A DNA stretch of 64,000 bases from Mucilaginibacter limnophilus. Lineage in GTDB: Bacteria > Bacteroidota > Bacteroidia > Sphingobacteriales > Sphingobacteriaceae. Shown here one piece after another: positions 42,066 through 50,836 of the stretch (position 1 is its first letter; the number at the start of each line of letters is the position of its first letter). The notes beneath the pieces were generated by a model. The model made no database searches and was not told the DNA's origin. It saw only the letters and a program-made list of their open reading frames with translations. The position numbers and the translations under genes are program-made. The stretch lies in contig NZ_SACK01000001.1 in assembly GCF_004005815.1 (NCBI RefSeq), forward strand, positions 434,001 through 498,000. Reading direction: 5' to 3'.

Positions 42066-44684
42066 ATGCATCATGTCATTATAAACAAATTATCGGGTAT
42101 ATTTTTTACTTGCATTGGCATATTTCTGGCGCAGCCATTATTAGCACAGCAAATAAAAAATGATAGCATTACCATTGCTATTGCACCCGAATATAATCAG
42201 GTAAGCAAGCTGCACCGCATATTTTTAGGCAACCATAACCGGCAACTTTGGGCAACGCCTGTAAAGCTCCGTATACTGCACCTGGCTACTGAAAAAGGCG
42301 GACTTAAAATACTTCAGCTTGGTGGTGGAATGCAAACCAAATCATTACGTCTGGCTGATCCGACGGGGCAGGAGTGGGTACTGCGTACACTGCAAAAATA
42401 TTCCGACAGGAAGTTACCCGCCAACTTAAAAAAAACTATTGCAAGGGATATTTTGCAGGATCAAATATCATCTATGCATCCGTTTGGTGCGCTGGCAGTA
42501 CCGCCGCTTGCCCAAGCGCTTGATATACCGCACGCCAACCCCGAAATTATTTATGTGCCTGATGACCCGGCACTTGGTGAATATCGAAAAGAATTTGCCA
42601 ACCAGGTATTCATGTTTGAAGAGCGTGAGCCGTTGGATGCTGAAAAAACTTACAATAGTGAAAAAGTAAGGGAAAAAGTAAGGGACGATAACGATAACCG
42701 TATTGAAGAAAAGCTGGTACTGCGCGCCCGCTTGCTTGATATGTTGTTAGGTGACTGGGACAGGCACGAAGACCAATGGCGCTGGGAGAAAACGAAAGGC
42801 GAATATGGCGACCTCTATAAACCAATCCCTCGCGACCGCGACCAGGTGTTTTACAAAACCAATGGCATTTTCCCGTGGATAGTTTCGCACCAATGGCTAA
42901 GTTCGAAGTTTCAGGGGTATGGCGATCATATCCGCGATATAAAAGGTTGGAACGTTCAGGCACGTTATTTTGATCGCTACTTTTTAAACCAGTTGGATGA
43001 GAACGACTGGAAAGAACAGATTGCCTACGTACAAAACACGCTTACAGATGAACTGATAGAAAAGGCCTTAAGGCGGATGCCTGATAATATTTACAAAATA
43101 TCAGGATCTGAAATTACTGCTAAGATGATATCTCGCCGTAATTTGTTGATGAAGCAAGGGCTGGAGTATTATCAGTTCATATCAAAATATGTGGAGGTAC
43201 CGGCTACGGACAAACACGACAAGTTTTCTGTACAAAATAACGATGATGGCAGCATTTTAGTCACCATTAACAAAATCAAAAAAGACGGTAAGATTGACCA
43301 TGAAACTTACCGCCGGACGTTTGACCCAAAGGTAACTGATGAGGTGAGGTTATATGGTTTTGACGGCAAGGATGCATTTGTAGTAACCGGCAAAACTCCT
43401 TCGCCCATTAAAGTACGTATGATAGCCGGCGGCGACAGGGACAGTATTGCTGTTGATCCTGATCTTCATAACAAGGCCAACTTGTATGTGTACGACCGCA
43501 GCGACAAAGCAAATACATTACCGTCACATTCACAGGCGAAGCTGCGCCTGTCGACGGACACCACTGTAAATAAATACGACTACGACGGTTTTAAATATGA
43601 CAGGTTCGCTGTTATAACTTTAGCTAATTATGGAATAGATAAGGGTATATCACTGATAGGCGGCTTCTCGTACGAAAAGCACGGTTTTCGTAAAGAGCCC
43701 TATGCTTACAGACACGAGCTTACTGTGAATTATTCGCTGGCGCGCAAATCGTTTGTTATTGATTATGAGGGTGATTTTAAAAAAGTTTTTGGCGAAACCA
43801 ACCTGATGATTGACTTCCGTTCGAACGGCCCTAATAACGTAGCCAACTTTTTTGGCTTGGGTAACAACAGTGTATTTGCCCCGCACCTTGAATTTGATGA
43901 AGATGATGAAGAACCAGAGTTTGACCGTGAGATAAGCTACTACCGCAGTCGGTACGATGTGGTTAACAGCAATATCTCGTTATACAGAAATTATGATTAC
44001 TGGCGTATAAGCGCGGGCGTAGCAGGTCAATTTTACACAGCCAATCAGCACGATAACCATCACCGGTTTTTAAATGTATACGCGCAGCAAAATCCTGATG
44101 AAGATGTATATCATGACAGGTGGTATGCAGGTTTCATAGTAAACAGTTTGTATGATAACCGCGCCAAAGGCATCCTGCCAACCAAAGGTATTTACTGGAA
44201 TACTACGCTGAACGGTTACACAGGCATTGGATATGCTAATAACAAATACTTGCAACTGTCAAGCGAGTTCGGGTTCACATTAACACCCGGAGCCGATTCA
44301 ATATGGTCGGTAAGTAACCGCACAGGAGCCGCAACTACTTTTGGGCATGCCGAATTCTTCCAAAAGGTAAAGCTTGGCGGACAAAATAATCTTCGCGGCT
44401 TTCATACCAACCGTTTTACGGGCGAAACCATGGTGTATAACAACCTTGAATTTCGTGTAAAGGCTTTTGATTTTAATTCATACCTGCTGCCCGGCTCGGT
44501 AGGTTTAATAGGTTTTACAGATGCAGGCAGAGTATGGCTACCCGGCGAAAGTTCAGATAAGATACATATTGGCTATGGTGGCGGTGTGTACATTGTGCCT
44601 GCGCAAATGTTTTTAATACAAGCAATGGCAGGCTTTTCTCGTGAAGGCGCTATTCCGTATATTTCGATAGGGCTACAGTTTTAA
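42066..44684 (+). CDS. Kinase-like domain / Omp85-like beta-barrel protein
   Basis: 872 residues from ATG 42066; the in-frame ATG at 42033 puts eleven extra residues before a good signal peptide (MHHVIINKLSGIFFTCIGIF, cleavage near LLAQQ). It is a paralogue of the 1201-residue protein without its phosphoesterase. The shared middle domain shows LQLGGGMQTKSLRL, EWVLRTLQK, LLDMLLGDWDRHEDQWRW and IPRDRDQVFY. The C-terminal ~350 residues form an outer-membrane barrel (GGQNNLRGFHTNRFTGE, final residue Phe). An acidic stretch (FDEDDEEPEFD) may be an exposed loop. Convergent with the histidine kinase at 44693, only 8 nt apart, with no visible terminator. Confidence 0.8.
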   Translation: MHHVIINKLSGIFFTCIGIFLAQPLLAQQIKNDSITIAIAPEYNQVSKLHRIFLGNHNRQLWATPVKLRILHLATEKGGLKILQLGGGMQTKSLRLADPTGQEWVLRTLQKYSDRKLPANLKKTIARDILQDQISSMHPFGALAVPPLAQALDIPHANPEIIYVPDDPALGEYRKEFANQVFMFEEREPLDAEKTYNSEKVREKVRDDNDNRIEEKLVLRARLLDMLLGDWDRHEDQWRWEKTKGEYGDLYKPIPRDRDQVFYKTNGIFPWIVSHQWLSSKFQGYGDHIRDIKGWNVQARYFDRYFLNQLDENDWKEQIAYVQNTLTDELIEKALRRMPDNIYKISGSEITAKMISRRNLLMKQGLEYYQFISKYVEVPATDKHDKFSVQNNDDGSILVTINKIKKDGKIDHETYRRTFDPKVTDEVRLYGFDGKDAFVVTGKTPSPIKVRMIAGGDRDSIAVDPDLHNKANLYVYDRSDKANTLPSHSQAKLRLSTDTTVNKYDYDGFKYDRFAVITLANYGIDKGISLIGGFSYEKHGFRKEPYAYRHELTVNYSLARKSFVIDYEGDFKKVFGETNLMIDFRSNGPNNVANFFGLGNNSVFAPHLEFDEDDEEPEFDREISYYRSRYDVVNSNISLYRNYDYWRISAGVAGQFYTANQHDNHHRFLNVYAQQNPDEDVYHDRWYAGFIVNSLYDNRAKGILPTKGIYWNTTLNGYTGIGYANNKYLQLSSEFGFTLTPGADSIWSVSNRTGAATTFGHAEFFQKVKLGGQNNLRGFHTNRFTGETMVYNNLEFRVKAFDFNSYLLPGSVGLIGFTDAGRVWLPGESSDKIHIGYGGGVYIVPAQMFLIQAMAGFSREGAIPYISIGLQF

Positions 44685-44692
44685 AGCTGATT

Positions 44693-46870
44693 TTAACCTA
44701 CAGGAAGTTTAAAACTAAAAGTAGTGCCTTTTGCAGCATTATTTTCTGCCCAGATTTTCCCGCCGAATTTTTCTATCAGGTCTTTACAAAAAACCAAACC
44801 CATGCCGGTTCCTGTTTCGTTAAGCGTGCCGGGGTTACTGGCTACCGTGCCTTTAAACAGCCGGTTCAATTTTTCTTCAGGCAAGCCAACACCGTTATCT
44901 TTTACTCTTAATGTTATTGTGTCATCGTTTCCTGCCTCTGCATAAAGTTCAATTACGCCACCTATTTCTGAAAACTTAATAGCGTTGGTAAGCAGATTAT
45001 GTATAACTATTCTGATGCAGTTGGGGTCGGCAACTGCAGCATATCTTTCAGATACGTTATTGTGGATGTGGATCTTTTTGTGCAACAACTGATCATTAAG
45101 GTAAGCAACTTCATTTTGAACAATTTCATGCAGCACAAATTTTTTCGATTTACTTTCAGCATTATCAACCTGGCTGTTTATCCATACCAAAAGGGTATCT
45201 AAAAATCCGGAGGTATTTTCAAGCTTTTCGTTTACCCGAGGCACCATTTCAATAAATTCTTCCTGTGAAATATCTTTGTCGGTAAGCAAAACAAACATGT
45301 TTCTAAGAGTTGAAATCGGAGCGCGTAAGTCGTGGGCTAATATCCCAATAAGCCTGTCTTTTAATGTATTAAGTTGGTTTAGCTTTTCAGATTGTTCTTC
45401 TATACCGGCTTGATGTGCCAGTATTTCCCTGTTTTTTTGCTCTAACAACTTATTAGCTATGCTTTGTTTACGTTTGGCGTTATAATAAACTATCAAAAGG
45501 GTAGTTATTACCAAAATAACAACTCCGGCTATTAAAATAGTCTGTCTTTGACGCGTTATGCGTTTTTTAAGGGTGGCTTCTTTAAGTGATGCTTGTTTCT
45601 GGCTGTTCTCAAAATCTATAGCCAGGTTATATGAGATCAATTTTTGAATGCTTTCATTATTTTGGAGGCTATCAGTTAGCGCGACATACTGCCGATGCTG
45701 CTGCAAAGCTTTATCATACTGCTTAAGTCCACCTAAAGCGTAGCTAAGCTGCAAAACGGCCTCGGCCCTCAGGTCGCGGCTGCCTATGTTATCGGCCAGA
45801 TTTTTCGCATTTAAGGCATAATTATGCGCCTGCTTATACTTACCTGAACGGTTATATAACATTGCCAATCCGTAGTAAGCAGAAGCCTGATTACGGGATT
45901 GGTTGTTTTTTTTAGCGGATTGCAACGAGAGGTTGAGGTAATGTAAGGCTGAATCTATGCGATTGGTATGATATTGATACATGCCAAGATCATAGTAAAT
46001 TGCAGAGATGCCTTCCTGATCGTTAATGTCGTGAAAAATAGCTGAAGCTTTTTGAAGATAACTAATAGCGTTTGAATAATCCTCGCGCTCAGTGAGTACT
46101 TCACCAATATTTTGATAAGCGCTGCTTATACCTTGTTTGTCTTTAAGGCGAAACCATATATTCAGCGCCTTGTTAAAATACTCAAGTGCTTTTGGATATA
46201 GTTTTAAATGCCGCAATACTATACCAATATTGTTATAATTATCGGCAGCATCAAGTTGGTTATTATATTTTAAATTAATGTTAAGCGAACGGAAATAACA
46301 ATCAAGCGCTTTGCTAAATTCACCTTTATTATCATAAGTTACGCCCATAATGGCGTAGCTTTCGGCTTCATAAACGTCTTCGTAAAGCGCTTTTCTAATT
46401 GCAATAGCACGATTAAAATAGCGCAGGGCTTTATCATATTTGCCCTGATGATCTTCTACCTGGCCAAGCCCCATATATACTTCACTTATGCCAAGGCTGT
46501 CGTTAAGCTTCCGGTATAATTGTAACGATTGATTAAAGTTTTCATAAGCGGCTGTATAATCATTAGTAAATGAGTTAACAGTAGCAATTTGAATATAAGC
46601 TTCGGCAGCGCCTTTTGAGTAGCCTATTTTTTTTGAACGATTTACAGCGAGTTTTGCGTAAAATATAGTACTGTCGGGATATGATTCAAAGTATAACTGT
46701 GCAAGCTGATTAAGACGGTTTACAGTAAGAGTATCTGTACTTTTTAACGGCTTCTCCAGTGCAGGTAACGTTTCCCTTTTTAAGTTTTCTATTTCAGGGT
46801 CCTGATCTTTCGCAAATAAATTAATATACGCGATAGTCAGAATAATTATAAGTAAAGGAAATCGTTTCAA
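44693..46870 (-). CDS. Periplasmic-TPR sensor histidine kinase
   Basis: 725 residues. Signal peptide or anchor (~4-20), then about nine TPR units (~85-400) in the periplasm, a TM helix (~443-462), a short coiled coil, HisKA with H513 (GILAHDLRAPISTLRN), and HATPase with N box NLLTNAIKF, G1 DNGVGL and G2 TGTGMGLVF. The plan is common in Bacteroidota for kinases sensing envelope proteins. The start is TTG at 46870; no in-frame ATG gives the signal sequence, so TTG is taken. There is no response regulator adjacent. It lies downstream of the M28 peptidase gene on the same strand (52-nt gap) and could share its transcript. Confidence 0.93.
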   Translation of the reverse strand: MKRFPLLIIILTIAYINLFAKDQDPEIENLKRETLPALEKPLKSTDTLTVNRLNQLAQLYFESYPDSTIFYAKLAVNRSKKIGYSKGAAEAYIQIATVNSFTNDYTAAYENFNQSLQLYRKLNDSLGISEVYMGLGQVEDHQGKYDKALRYFNRAIAIRKALYEDVYEAESYAIMGVTYDNKGEFSKALDCYFRSLNINLKYNNQLDAADNYNNIGIVLRHLKLYPKALEYFNKALNIWFRLKDKQGISSAYQNIGEVLTEREDYSNAISYLQKASAIFHDINDQEGISAIYYDLGMYQYHTNRIDSALHYLNLSLQSAKKNNQSRNQASAYYGLAMLYNRSGKYKQAHNYALNAKNLADNIGSRDLRAEAVLQLSYALGGLKQYDKALQQHRQYVALTDSLQNNESIQKLISYNLAIDFENSQKQASLKEATLKKRITRQRQTILIAGVVILVITTLLIVYYNAKRKQSIANKLLEQKNREILAHQAGIEEQSEKLNQLNTLKDRLIGILAHDLRAPISTLRNMFVLLTDKDISQEEFIEMVPRVNEKLENTSGFLDTLLVWINSQVDNAESKSKKFVLHEIVQNEVAYLNDQLLHKKIHIHNNVSERYAAVADPNCIRIVIHNLLTNAIKFSEIGGVIELYAEAGNDDTITLRVKDNGVGLPEEKLNRLFKGTVASNPGTLNETGTGMGLVFCKDLIEKFGGKIWAENNAAKGTTFSFKLPVG

Positions 46871-46922
46871 TGAGGCCGGTTTAATTGCCTCTAAATTATA
46901 ATATTATAGAAGTATTTAAAAT

Positions 46923-48578
46923 TTATTTATTGTTTATCGACCTTTCTCTTATAGCCTTAAACTCAGAACCTTGCTTCCAGCCGGGAAAGCTGGTTTCGTT
47001 ACTGAGCTTAAAACCTATCCTGAACATTAGTCCGGCGGTTTGCGCCATGCCTTTTACATTCAGCGTATTAGAATACTCATCTGAAGGCTGATGATAACGC
47101 TGTTCGTTATACTCTTTAGCTTTCTCCACCCCATAATCCTTATCATGTCCAACAGCGGTAGTGCCATTATTCAGGTCGAGCGCGGGTACGCCCACTTTGG
47201 CAAAGTTAAAATGGTCCGACCGGTAGTATGATCCAGCGCCGGGTTTTTCGTCGCCCAATACTTGCCAGCCACGCTGTTTAGCGTCGGCTATAACATAGTC
47301 GTCAAGGTCGTTTTGACCTTTACCGGTAATGCCGATATCTTTTGTTTCACCAATGGCTTTCAATGCATCCATGTTTAAATTTGCAACGGTTTTATTTAGT
47401 GGATACAGTGGATGCGTTGCATAATATTCAGATCCCAGCAAACCTTGCTCTTCGGCAGTTACTGCCAAAAATACCACTGAACGTGCCGGCTTAACTTTTT
47501 GCTGGGTAAATTTTTTCGCAATAGACAGTATTGCGGCTACACCACTCGCGTTATCAATAGCACCGTTATAAATGCTGTCACCCTTAGCATCGGGTTTGCC
47601 TATACCGAAATGGTCCCAATGTGCAGAATATAATATATACTCATCAGGCTTTGAAGTACCTTTCAATGTTGCCGCTACATTATGTGATTTAGAATATTTA
47701 AGCGTGTTTTTTAAAGATATTGAAAGTGTAGTATTAAGCGGAACAGCTTTAAAACCGGGCTTTTGCGCATACGCCCGTATATCGCCGGTTATGCCTGCCG
47801 ACGATAGCAGTTTTTTAGCGCTTTCTTCACTAATCCAGCCCTCCAGCTTGCAGCGGTTCATATGTTTGTCAACCTGTTGCAGGTACAGTTTTGAACCGGT
47901 AAAACTATTCTCAATAACGCTCCAGCCGTAGCTTGCAGGTTCTGTTTGATGCACAATAAGTACGCCTGCGGCGCCTTGCCTTGCGGCTTCCTCATACTTG
48001 TACGTCCAGCGGCCGTAGTAGGTCATAGTGTCCTGTTTAAATAGTTTGCGCTCGCCCGATTTAAAGCCGGGATCATTTACCAGTACCACCACGGTTTTAC
48101 CTTTTACATCAAGGCCTTTATAATCGTTCCAATTATACTCGGGTGCTACAACGCCGTAGCCTGCAAACACTAAAGGGGAATTGATAAGGCTAAGCGTATC
48201 CTGCTCACGGCGTGTAGTGGCAACAAAATCGGTACCATACTTTAGTTTTATTATACCCTTGCCGCTTAGTTGCATATCGGCCGGAGCAGTTGTTATTTCA
48301 ACTAACGGTACTTCCTGAAAATAACTGCCATTGTTAGCCGGCTCAAGCCCAAGTTTTTTAAATTGATTGGCAATATAGGCAATGGTTTTATCCTCGCCTT
48401 TGCTAAACGGCTTACGGCCAAGAAGCGAATCGTTAGCCAGTACCGCAATGTGCTGCCTGATGTCGGCTGCTATCCCGGTTTCAGCGCCAAGCGTATCAGT
48501 AGCTGTATTTCGATTGTTGCCTTTGCATCCGCTAAATAATGCGGCGGCAACAAGCAGGGCAGGAGCAATATATTTCAT
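46923..48578 (-). CDS. M28-family metallopeptidase lipoprotein with PA domain
   Basis: 551 residues. Lipoprotein signal: hydrophobic run then FSGC (Cys18), followed by KGNNRN. A protease-associated (PA) domain lies around 125-300, interrupting the N-terminal part, and the M28 catalytic domain spans ~300-530. Visible zinc ligands and catalytic acid are H320 (YSAHWDHFG), D342 (GAIDNASG), E376/E377 (TAEEQGLLGS), D404 (NLNMDA) and H496 (RYHQPSDE). Aminopeptidase activity on peptides in the periplasm or at the surface is expected. A -7 box lies 16 nt upstream of the start. Confidence 0.95.
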   Translation of the reverse strand: MKYIAPALLVAAALFSGCKGNNRNTATDTLGAETGIAADIRQHIAVLANDSLLGRKPFSKGEDKTIAYIANQFKKLGLEPANNGSYFQEVPLVEITTAPADMQLSGKGIIKLKYGTDFVATTRREQDTLSLINSPLVFAGYGVVAPEYNWNDYKGLDVKGKTVVVLVNDPGFKSGERKLFKQDTMTYYGRWTYKYEEAARQGAAGVLIVHQTEPASYGWSVIENSFTGSKLYLQQVDKHMNRCKLEGWISEESAKKLLSSAGITGDIRAYAQKPGFKAVPLNTTLSISLKNTLKYSKSHNVAATLKGTSKPDEYILYSAHWDHFGIGKPDAKGDSIYNGAIDNASGVAAILSIAKKFTQQKVKPARSVVFLAVTAEEQGLLGSEYYATHPLYPLNKTVANLNMDALKAIGETKDIGITGKGQNDLDDYVIADAKQRGWQVLGDEKPGAGSYYRSDHFNFAKVGVPALDLNNGTTAVGHDKDYGVEKAKEYNEQRYHQPSDEYSNTLNVKGMAQTAGLMFRIGFKLSNETSFPGWKQGSEFKAIRERSINNK

Positions 48579-48594
48579 GAAGATCGGTTTTAGT

Positions 48595-48602
48595 CAAATA
48601 TA
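48595..48602 (-). promoter_or_regulatory. Putative -7 box (TATATTTG) of the M28 peptidase gene
   Basis: Exact TAnnTTTG on the minus strand, 16 nt before the ATG at 48578, with a TTG 15 nt further upstream (a little shorter than the usual spacer). Confidence 0.5.
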
Positions 48603-48690
48603 AAAAAGAATTGTTCACAACAGCTTGCAAAGCAGTGGCACTTTTTCGAAAATAAATTGTTTATTTGTACTCCCCCACTAAAATTTGTAC

Positions 48691-48763
48691 GACTCCGTAG
48701 CTCAGCTGGTAGAGCAAATGACTCTTAATCATTGGGTCGAGAGTTCGAATCTCTCCGGGGTCA
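48691..48763 (+). tRNA. tRNA-Lys (anticodon CUU)
   Basis: 73-nt cloverleaf without encoded CCA. Acceptor GACTCCG pairs with CGGGGTC (two G-T pairs); D stem GCTC/GAGC; anticodon stem AATGA/TCATT with loop CTCTTAA, giving CTT; T stem GAGAG/CTCTC with TTCGAAT loop; discriminator A. Reads AAG codons. It is followed by a terminator and by what may be an integrase relic. Confidence 0.97.
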
Positions 48764-48779
48764 CAGCTTTTTCCAAATT

Positions 48780-48813
48780 CTGCGTTTTCACCAACGAAAA
48801 CGCAGGATTTTTT
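48780..48813 (+). terminator. Terminator of tRNA-Lys
   Basis: Perfect 10-bp stem CTGCGTTTTC / GAAAACGCAG with a 6-nt loop, then GATTTTTTG. Confidence 0.85.
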
Positions 48814-48928
48814 GTTGCAAAATTCACCACAAGAAAAAAACATTTGCCCCTTTGAAGTGGGAAACTACGTCCTGCCCGGCCCTGTTTCAAAATTGTGCCT
48901 GAATGTTCCAAAATGATTTTGAACGTAA

Positions 48929-49075
48929 ATGAAGAAGAAAACTGAATTTAATCAGTATGTATCAACTAAAGTTGTGACCGCCGTCCGCCCTCGGAACGAC
49001 AGCACATCGGCTGTTTACATGCTGGGTCACAACAAAAAGCAAGTTCAATATCAGCGTTTTGCCTTTTATACTTAA
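48929..49075 (+). pseudogene. Possible tyrosine-integrase N-terminal remnant beside tRNA-Lys
   Basis: A 48-codon ORF from ATG 48929 to TAA 49073-49075. Its product (MKKKTEFNQYV...[12 protein letters not shown], later [14 protein letters not shown]) resembles the arm-type DNA-binding start of Bacteroidota phage/transposon integrases (TKVVxxxRPRxDGTxxVYL). It stops where the rest of an integrase should follow. Position 165 nt behind a tRNA gene, a favoured integration site, supports a scar from a lost element. The sequence match is from memory and short, so this is tentative. Nothing else is visible in 48814-49104. Confidence 0.35.
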
Positions 49076-49104
49076 TCTCTGAAGCGAAATATATATATAC
49101 AATT

Positions 49105-49455
49105 ATGGATAATTCAAGAGTTTATAAAATGTCTTTCGCAAGTGTATATCCGCATTATATTACAAAAGCGGAGAGGAAAGGCCGTACCAAGGCTGAAGTA
49201 GATGAGATCATTTTCTGGTTAACCGGATATAATAAAGAAACCTTGCAAAAACATATTGAAGAAAAGACCAATTTTGAAAGCTTTTTTGATCAGGCTCCAC
49301 AATTAAATCCTAATGTTTCAAAAATTACAGGTGTAATTTGCGGCTACCGCGTTGAAGAGATAGAAGACAGATTAATGCAGAAGGTGCGTTATTTAGATAA
49401 GCTGATTGATGAGTTGGCGAAAGGGAAGGCAATGGAAAAGATATTAAGAAAATAG
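49105..49455 (+). CDS. DUF2200 family protein
   Basis: 116 residues, cytoplasmic. Family features are evident: the start [50 protein letters not shown] and [37 protein letters not shown]2200 proteins are widespread, small and uncharacterised; the AP-N-S and GVICG segments may form a ligand pocket, but no reaction is known to me. It is flanked by the tRNA/relic region and a 167-nt gap (49456-49622) in which I see nothing. Confidence 0.9.
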   Translation: MDNSRVYKMSFASVYPHYITKAERKGRTKAEVDEIIFWLTGYNKETLQKHIEEKTNFESFFDQAPQLNPNVSKITGVICGYRVEEIEDRLMQKVRYLDKLIDELAKGKAMEKILRK

Positions 49456-49622
49456 AGTTTGGAAGTATCTGGTAGGAGATAACGTGTCAGACTCGATGGT
49501 TCACATAAGAGCAGCCTGGTTAAAAAAATATCATCTTAAGAACTTGAAGAACGACGCCTTTAGGTGATTAAGGAAGAAATAAATAAAGCAGTAAGTGCTA
49601 CTTAAATAATAAAACATCTACT

Positions 49623-50018
49623 ATGGAAATTACAAGATTAGGCTTAAAACCATCTATTAAAGGGCCGGCTGAATGGTTCACCGGTGCTGTACGTATTGAT
49701 CCTTTATTTGATGCCAATGATGTTCGCCGGGGTGCGGCGGCGACGGTAACTTTTGAACCGGGTGCCCGAACTGCCTGGCACACGCATCCGCTTGGGCAAA
49801 CGCTTATTATCACCTCAGGCCTTGGTTGGGTACAGCGCGAAGGACGACCTGTTGAGGAGGTGTGGCCGGGCGATGTAATTTGGTTCGAACCGAATGAAAA
49901 ACATTGGCATGGCGCTTCGGCAACTAATGGTATGTCGCACATAGCCATACAGGAAAATCTAAACGGCAAAGTAGTTGAATGGATGGAGCATGTAACCGAA
50001 GAGCAGTATAAGCGTTGA
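49623..50018 (+). CDS. Small cupin-domain protein
   Basis: 131 residues, single cupin fold. Motif 1: [23 protein letters not shown] (metal ligands H53 and H55, Gln59 in place of the usual Glu). Motif 2: [17 protein letters not shown], His in HWHG. Such cupins are often annotated as carboxymuconolactone-associated or quercetinase-like; the true reaction is unknown. Only weak context: it is convergent with the SnoaL-like relic and close to a redox gene pair. Confidence 0.9.
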   Translation: MEITRLGLKPSIKGPAEWFTGAVRIDPLFDANDVRRGAAATVTFEPGARTAWHTHPLGQTLIITSGLGWVQREGRPVEEVWPGDVIWFEPNEKHWHGASATNGMSHIAIQENLNGKVVEWMEHVTEEQYKR

Positions 50019-50041
50019 ATTATATAAGATATATCACAATA

Positions 50042-50070
50042 AAGCCGCACTAATGCATGAAGCGGCTTCG
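50042..50070 (+). terminator. Weak terminator after the cupin gene
   Basis: AAGCCGC / GCGGCTT stem around a 13-nt loop, followed by CGTTGCG rather than a full T-run. Confidence 0.4.
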
Positions 50071-50106
50071 TTGCGATTGCAATAGCTGATTTAGCTATTA
50101 AATAAT

Positions 50107-50340
50107 TTAATTCCTCATGCGGTAAAAGAAATGCTCATATACAATCTTGCCGCCTTTTACTTCATATACACAAATTTCACTGAATTTCATGCGCCCAAAC
50201 TCTTTCATGGTGATATCATAGGTCATGGTGCAGGTAAAGTGAGTATCGATAACAAGAGGTTCGGATACCACTGAGCTGTGTATTTCTGAAAGCGAATTAA
50301 ACCATTCCTTGTTCTTGGCAATTATGGCTTGAATACCTTC
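50107..50340 (-). pseudogene. Truncated SnoaL-like (NTF2 superfamily) gene
   Basis: Reading the minus strand from 50340, 77 codons encode a typical SnoaL-like C-terminal half (WFNSLSEIHSSVV, THFTCTMTYDITMKEFGR, SEICVYEVKGGKIVYEHFFY) ending in TAA at 50107-50109. In frame, the codon just before is TAG (50341-50343) and no start codon or N-terminal half exists. The fragment begins only 8 nt after the HxlR stop codon. It is thus a 5'-deleted gene, probably cut when the HxlR region was joined here. Too short for the usual ~120 residues. Confidence 0.75.
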
Positions 50341-50347
50341 CTAAGGA

Positions 50348-50713
50348 TTATAACCTTTTTGTAATATGCAGCCGGTGATTAGTACCCCATGTACGCAGCT
50401 CGTTTATAATGCCCCTGAGCGATTCGCCATGCTCTGTTAACGAGTATTCAACAGTAACAGGAAAAGTATTATGAATGGTACGCTTTACCAGGTCATTTGT
50501 CTCCAGGTCTTTTAGTTCTTTTGAAAGCATACGGTCGGTAATGTTAGGGATATCGCCGGCTATCTCGCTAAAGCGTTTCGTGCCAAAAAACAGGGATGCT
50601 ATAATAGGCAATTTCCATTTTCCGCGCAGTATTTCAACCGCGTCGGCAACGGGTAGCATGGCCTTCATGCAAGCCATTTTGCTGTGAGGGGGTTCCTTAA
50701 CTTCCTTATTCAT
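50348..50713 (-). CDS. HxlR-family winged-helix regulator
   Basis: 121 residues from ATG 50713 (an upstream TTG at 50719 falls inside the -7 box). The single-domain HxlR fold is clear: CMKAMLPVADAVEILRGKWKLPIIASLFFGTKRFSEIAGDIPNITDRMLSKELKDLE (in parts), then the wing TVEYSLTEHGESL. The Cys in the N-terminal AC segment is often redox- or electrophile-sensitive in this family. It is divergent from an NAD(P)H-dependent reductase gene with a palindromic operator between them, the usual autoregulated pair. The -7 box lies 3 nt from the start codon, implying a leaderless or nearly leaderless mRNA. Confidence 0.95.
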   Translation of the reverse strand: MNKEVKEPPHSKMACMKAMLPVADAVEILRGKWKLPIIASLFFGTKRFSEIAGDIPNITDRMLSKELKDLETNDLVKRTIHNTFPVTVEYSLTEHGESLRGIINELRTWGTNHRLHITKRL

Positions 50714-50716
50714 AAA

Positions 50717-50724
50717 CAAATATA
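50717..50724 (-). promoter_or_regulatory. -7 box (TATATTTG) of the HxlR gene
   Basis: Exact TAnnTTTG on the minus strand, 3 nt before ATG 50713; the first operator palindrome lies directly upstream of it. Confidence 0.55.
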
Positions 50725-50728
50725 AACA

Positions 50729-50782
50729 ACTATACCATAGTATAGTGCTATACTTTTGTATAGTGCTTACTAAAGTATAGTA
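50729..50782. promoter_or_regulatory. Cluster of overlapping GTATAG/CTATAC palindromes, probable HxlR operator
   Basis: ACTATAC-cata-GTATAGT (50729-50746), AGTATAG-tg-CTATACT (50739-50754), CTATAC-tttt-GTATAG (50748-50763) and a further AGTATAGTA (50774-50782). All lie between the two divergent -7 boxes, so a bound dimer could repress both genes. Confidence 0.75.
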
Positions 50783-50790
50783 TTTATGAG

Positions 50791-50798
50791 TACCTTTG
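50791..50798 (+). promoter_or_regulatory. -7 box (TACCTTTG) of the reductase gene
   Basis: Exact TAnnTTTG just beyond the last operator half-site, 38 nt before ATG 50837. Confidence 0.6.
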
Positions 50799-50836
50799 TT
50801 ATGTGTTTAAACATATAAATCAATATCTCCTGAAAC

